Part shown: one piece after another, positions 63,621 to 64,000 of the stretch
How positions within the stretch are numbered: position 1 is the first letter of the stretch
Layout of the letters: every line of letters begins with the position of its first letter
Assembly: GCA_050249695.1 (NCBI GenBank)
Contig: JBFWQA010000006.1
Span: 66,050-130,049, forward strand
Direction: 5' to 3'
Origin: JACKJP01 sp050249695
Lineage (GTDB): Bacteria; Pseudomonadota; Alphaproteobacteria; Rhizobiales; Tepidamorphaceae
DNA: 64,000 nt
Made by a program: the position numbers and the translations under genes
Notes under the pieces: generated by a model
Seen by the model: only the letters and a program-made list of their open reading frames with translations
The model's database searches: none
What the model was told of the DNA's origin: nothing

Positions 63621-64000
<380 letters not shown>

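Overview
The window is high-GC chromosomal DNA from an alphaproteobacterium, most likely of the order Hyphomicrobiales (Rhizobiales). The evidence is the 16S rRNA start at the right edge, the CarD/FdxA/S4/Suv3-like helicase block, aerobic-type CobS/CobT cobaltochelatase subunits, a DUF4167 protein, EI-Ntr (PtsP) next to LysC, and a patatin/3-hydroxybutyrate dehydrogenase pair. I cannot name the genus from sequence alone. I see no insertion sequence, prophage, CRISPR array, toxin-antitoxin pair or plasmid function. It reads as core genome, and nearly every gene belongs to a recognisable family.

Layout. 1-9.5 kb: a kinase-like gene end, a D-Ala-D-Ala carboxypeptidase, a TusA-like protein, an acyl-CoA synthetase coupled to a DUF924 protein, a chemoreceptor, and a polysaccharide flippase coupled to a CelD-like acyltransferase. 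9.5-17 kb: envelope proteins (CAP lipoprotein, large MscS channel, DUF2066 protein, an unknown membrane protein), tRNA-Arg(CCU), a thermonuclease-like protein and an M48 lipoprotein protease. 16.9-23 kb, minus strand: DUF3108 protein, Suv3-like helicase, S4 protein, 7Fe ferredoxin and CarD. 23-32 kb: ribosomal protein L28, a queuosine-precursor-type transporter, phytase-esterase-like protein, CobT, CobS, a J-domain protein, BolA, a CorC-like protein, AroB and AroK. 32-42 kb: a 46-residue membrane peptide, XerD, AccA, L,D-transpeptidase, SLC13 permease, SecA and a PpiC-type isomerase. 42-49.5 kb: GNAT, MutT, methyltransferase, ComF, glutaredoxin, nitrilase-family amidase, DUF1178, UbiG and LysC. 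49.6-55.6 kb: PtsP, PrfA, PrmC, DUF4167 and MOSC proteins. 55.8-63 kb: ClpB, YjbR-like protein, patatin, 3-hydroxybutyrate dehydrogenase and an M23 peptidase. An rrn operon starts at about 63.26 kb and runs off the right edge inside 16S.

Functional links. Several gene pairs overlap by the stop/start bases, which implies translational coupling: acyl-CoA synthetase/DUF924, flippase/GNAT, MscS/CAP, AroK/AroB/CorC-like, PrfA/PrmC and patatin/3-HBDH. The best items for a second look are an S4-domain gene with no canonical start codon (only AUA, inside an AUAG overlap with the helicase stop), a TGC-N3-GCA palindrome that resembles a PhaR operator ahead of the patatin/3-HBDH unit, a near-perfect CtrA-type box upstream of the chemoreceptor, a terminator-like hairpin just downstream of a predicted carD promoter, and an unrecognised polytopic membrane protein with conserved-looking acidic and histidine motifs. 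I did not find a convincing undescribed multigene system.
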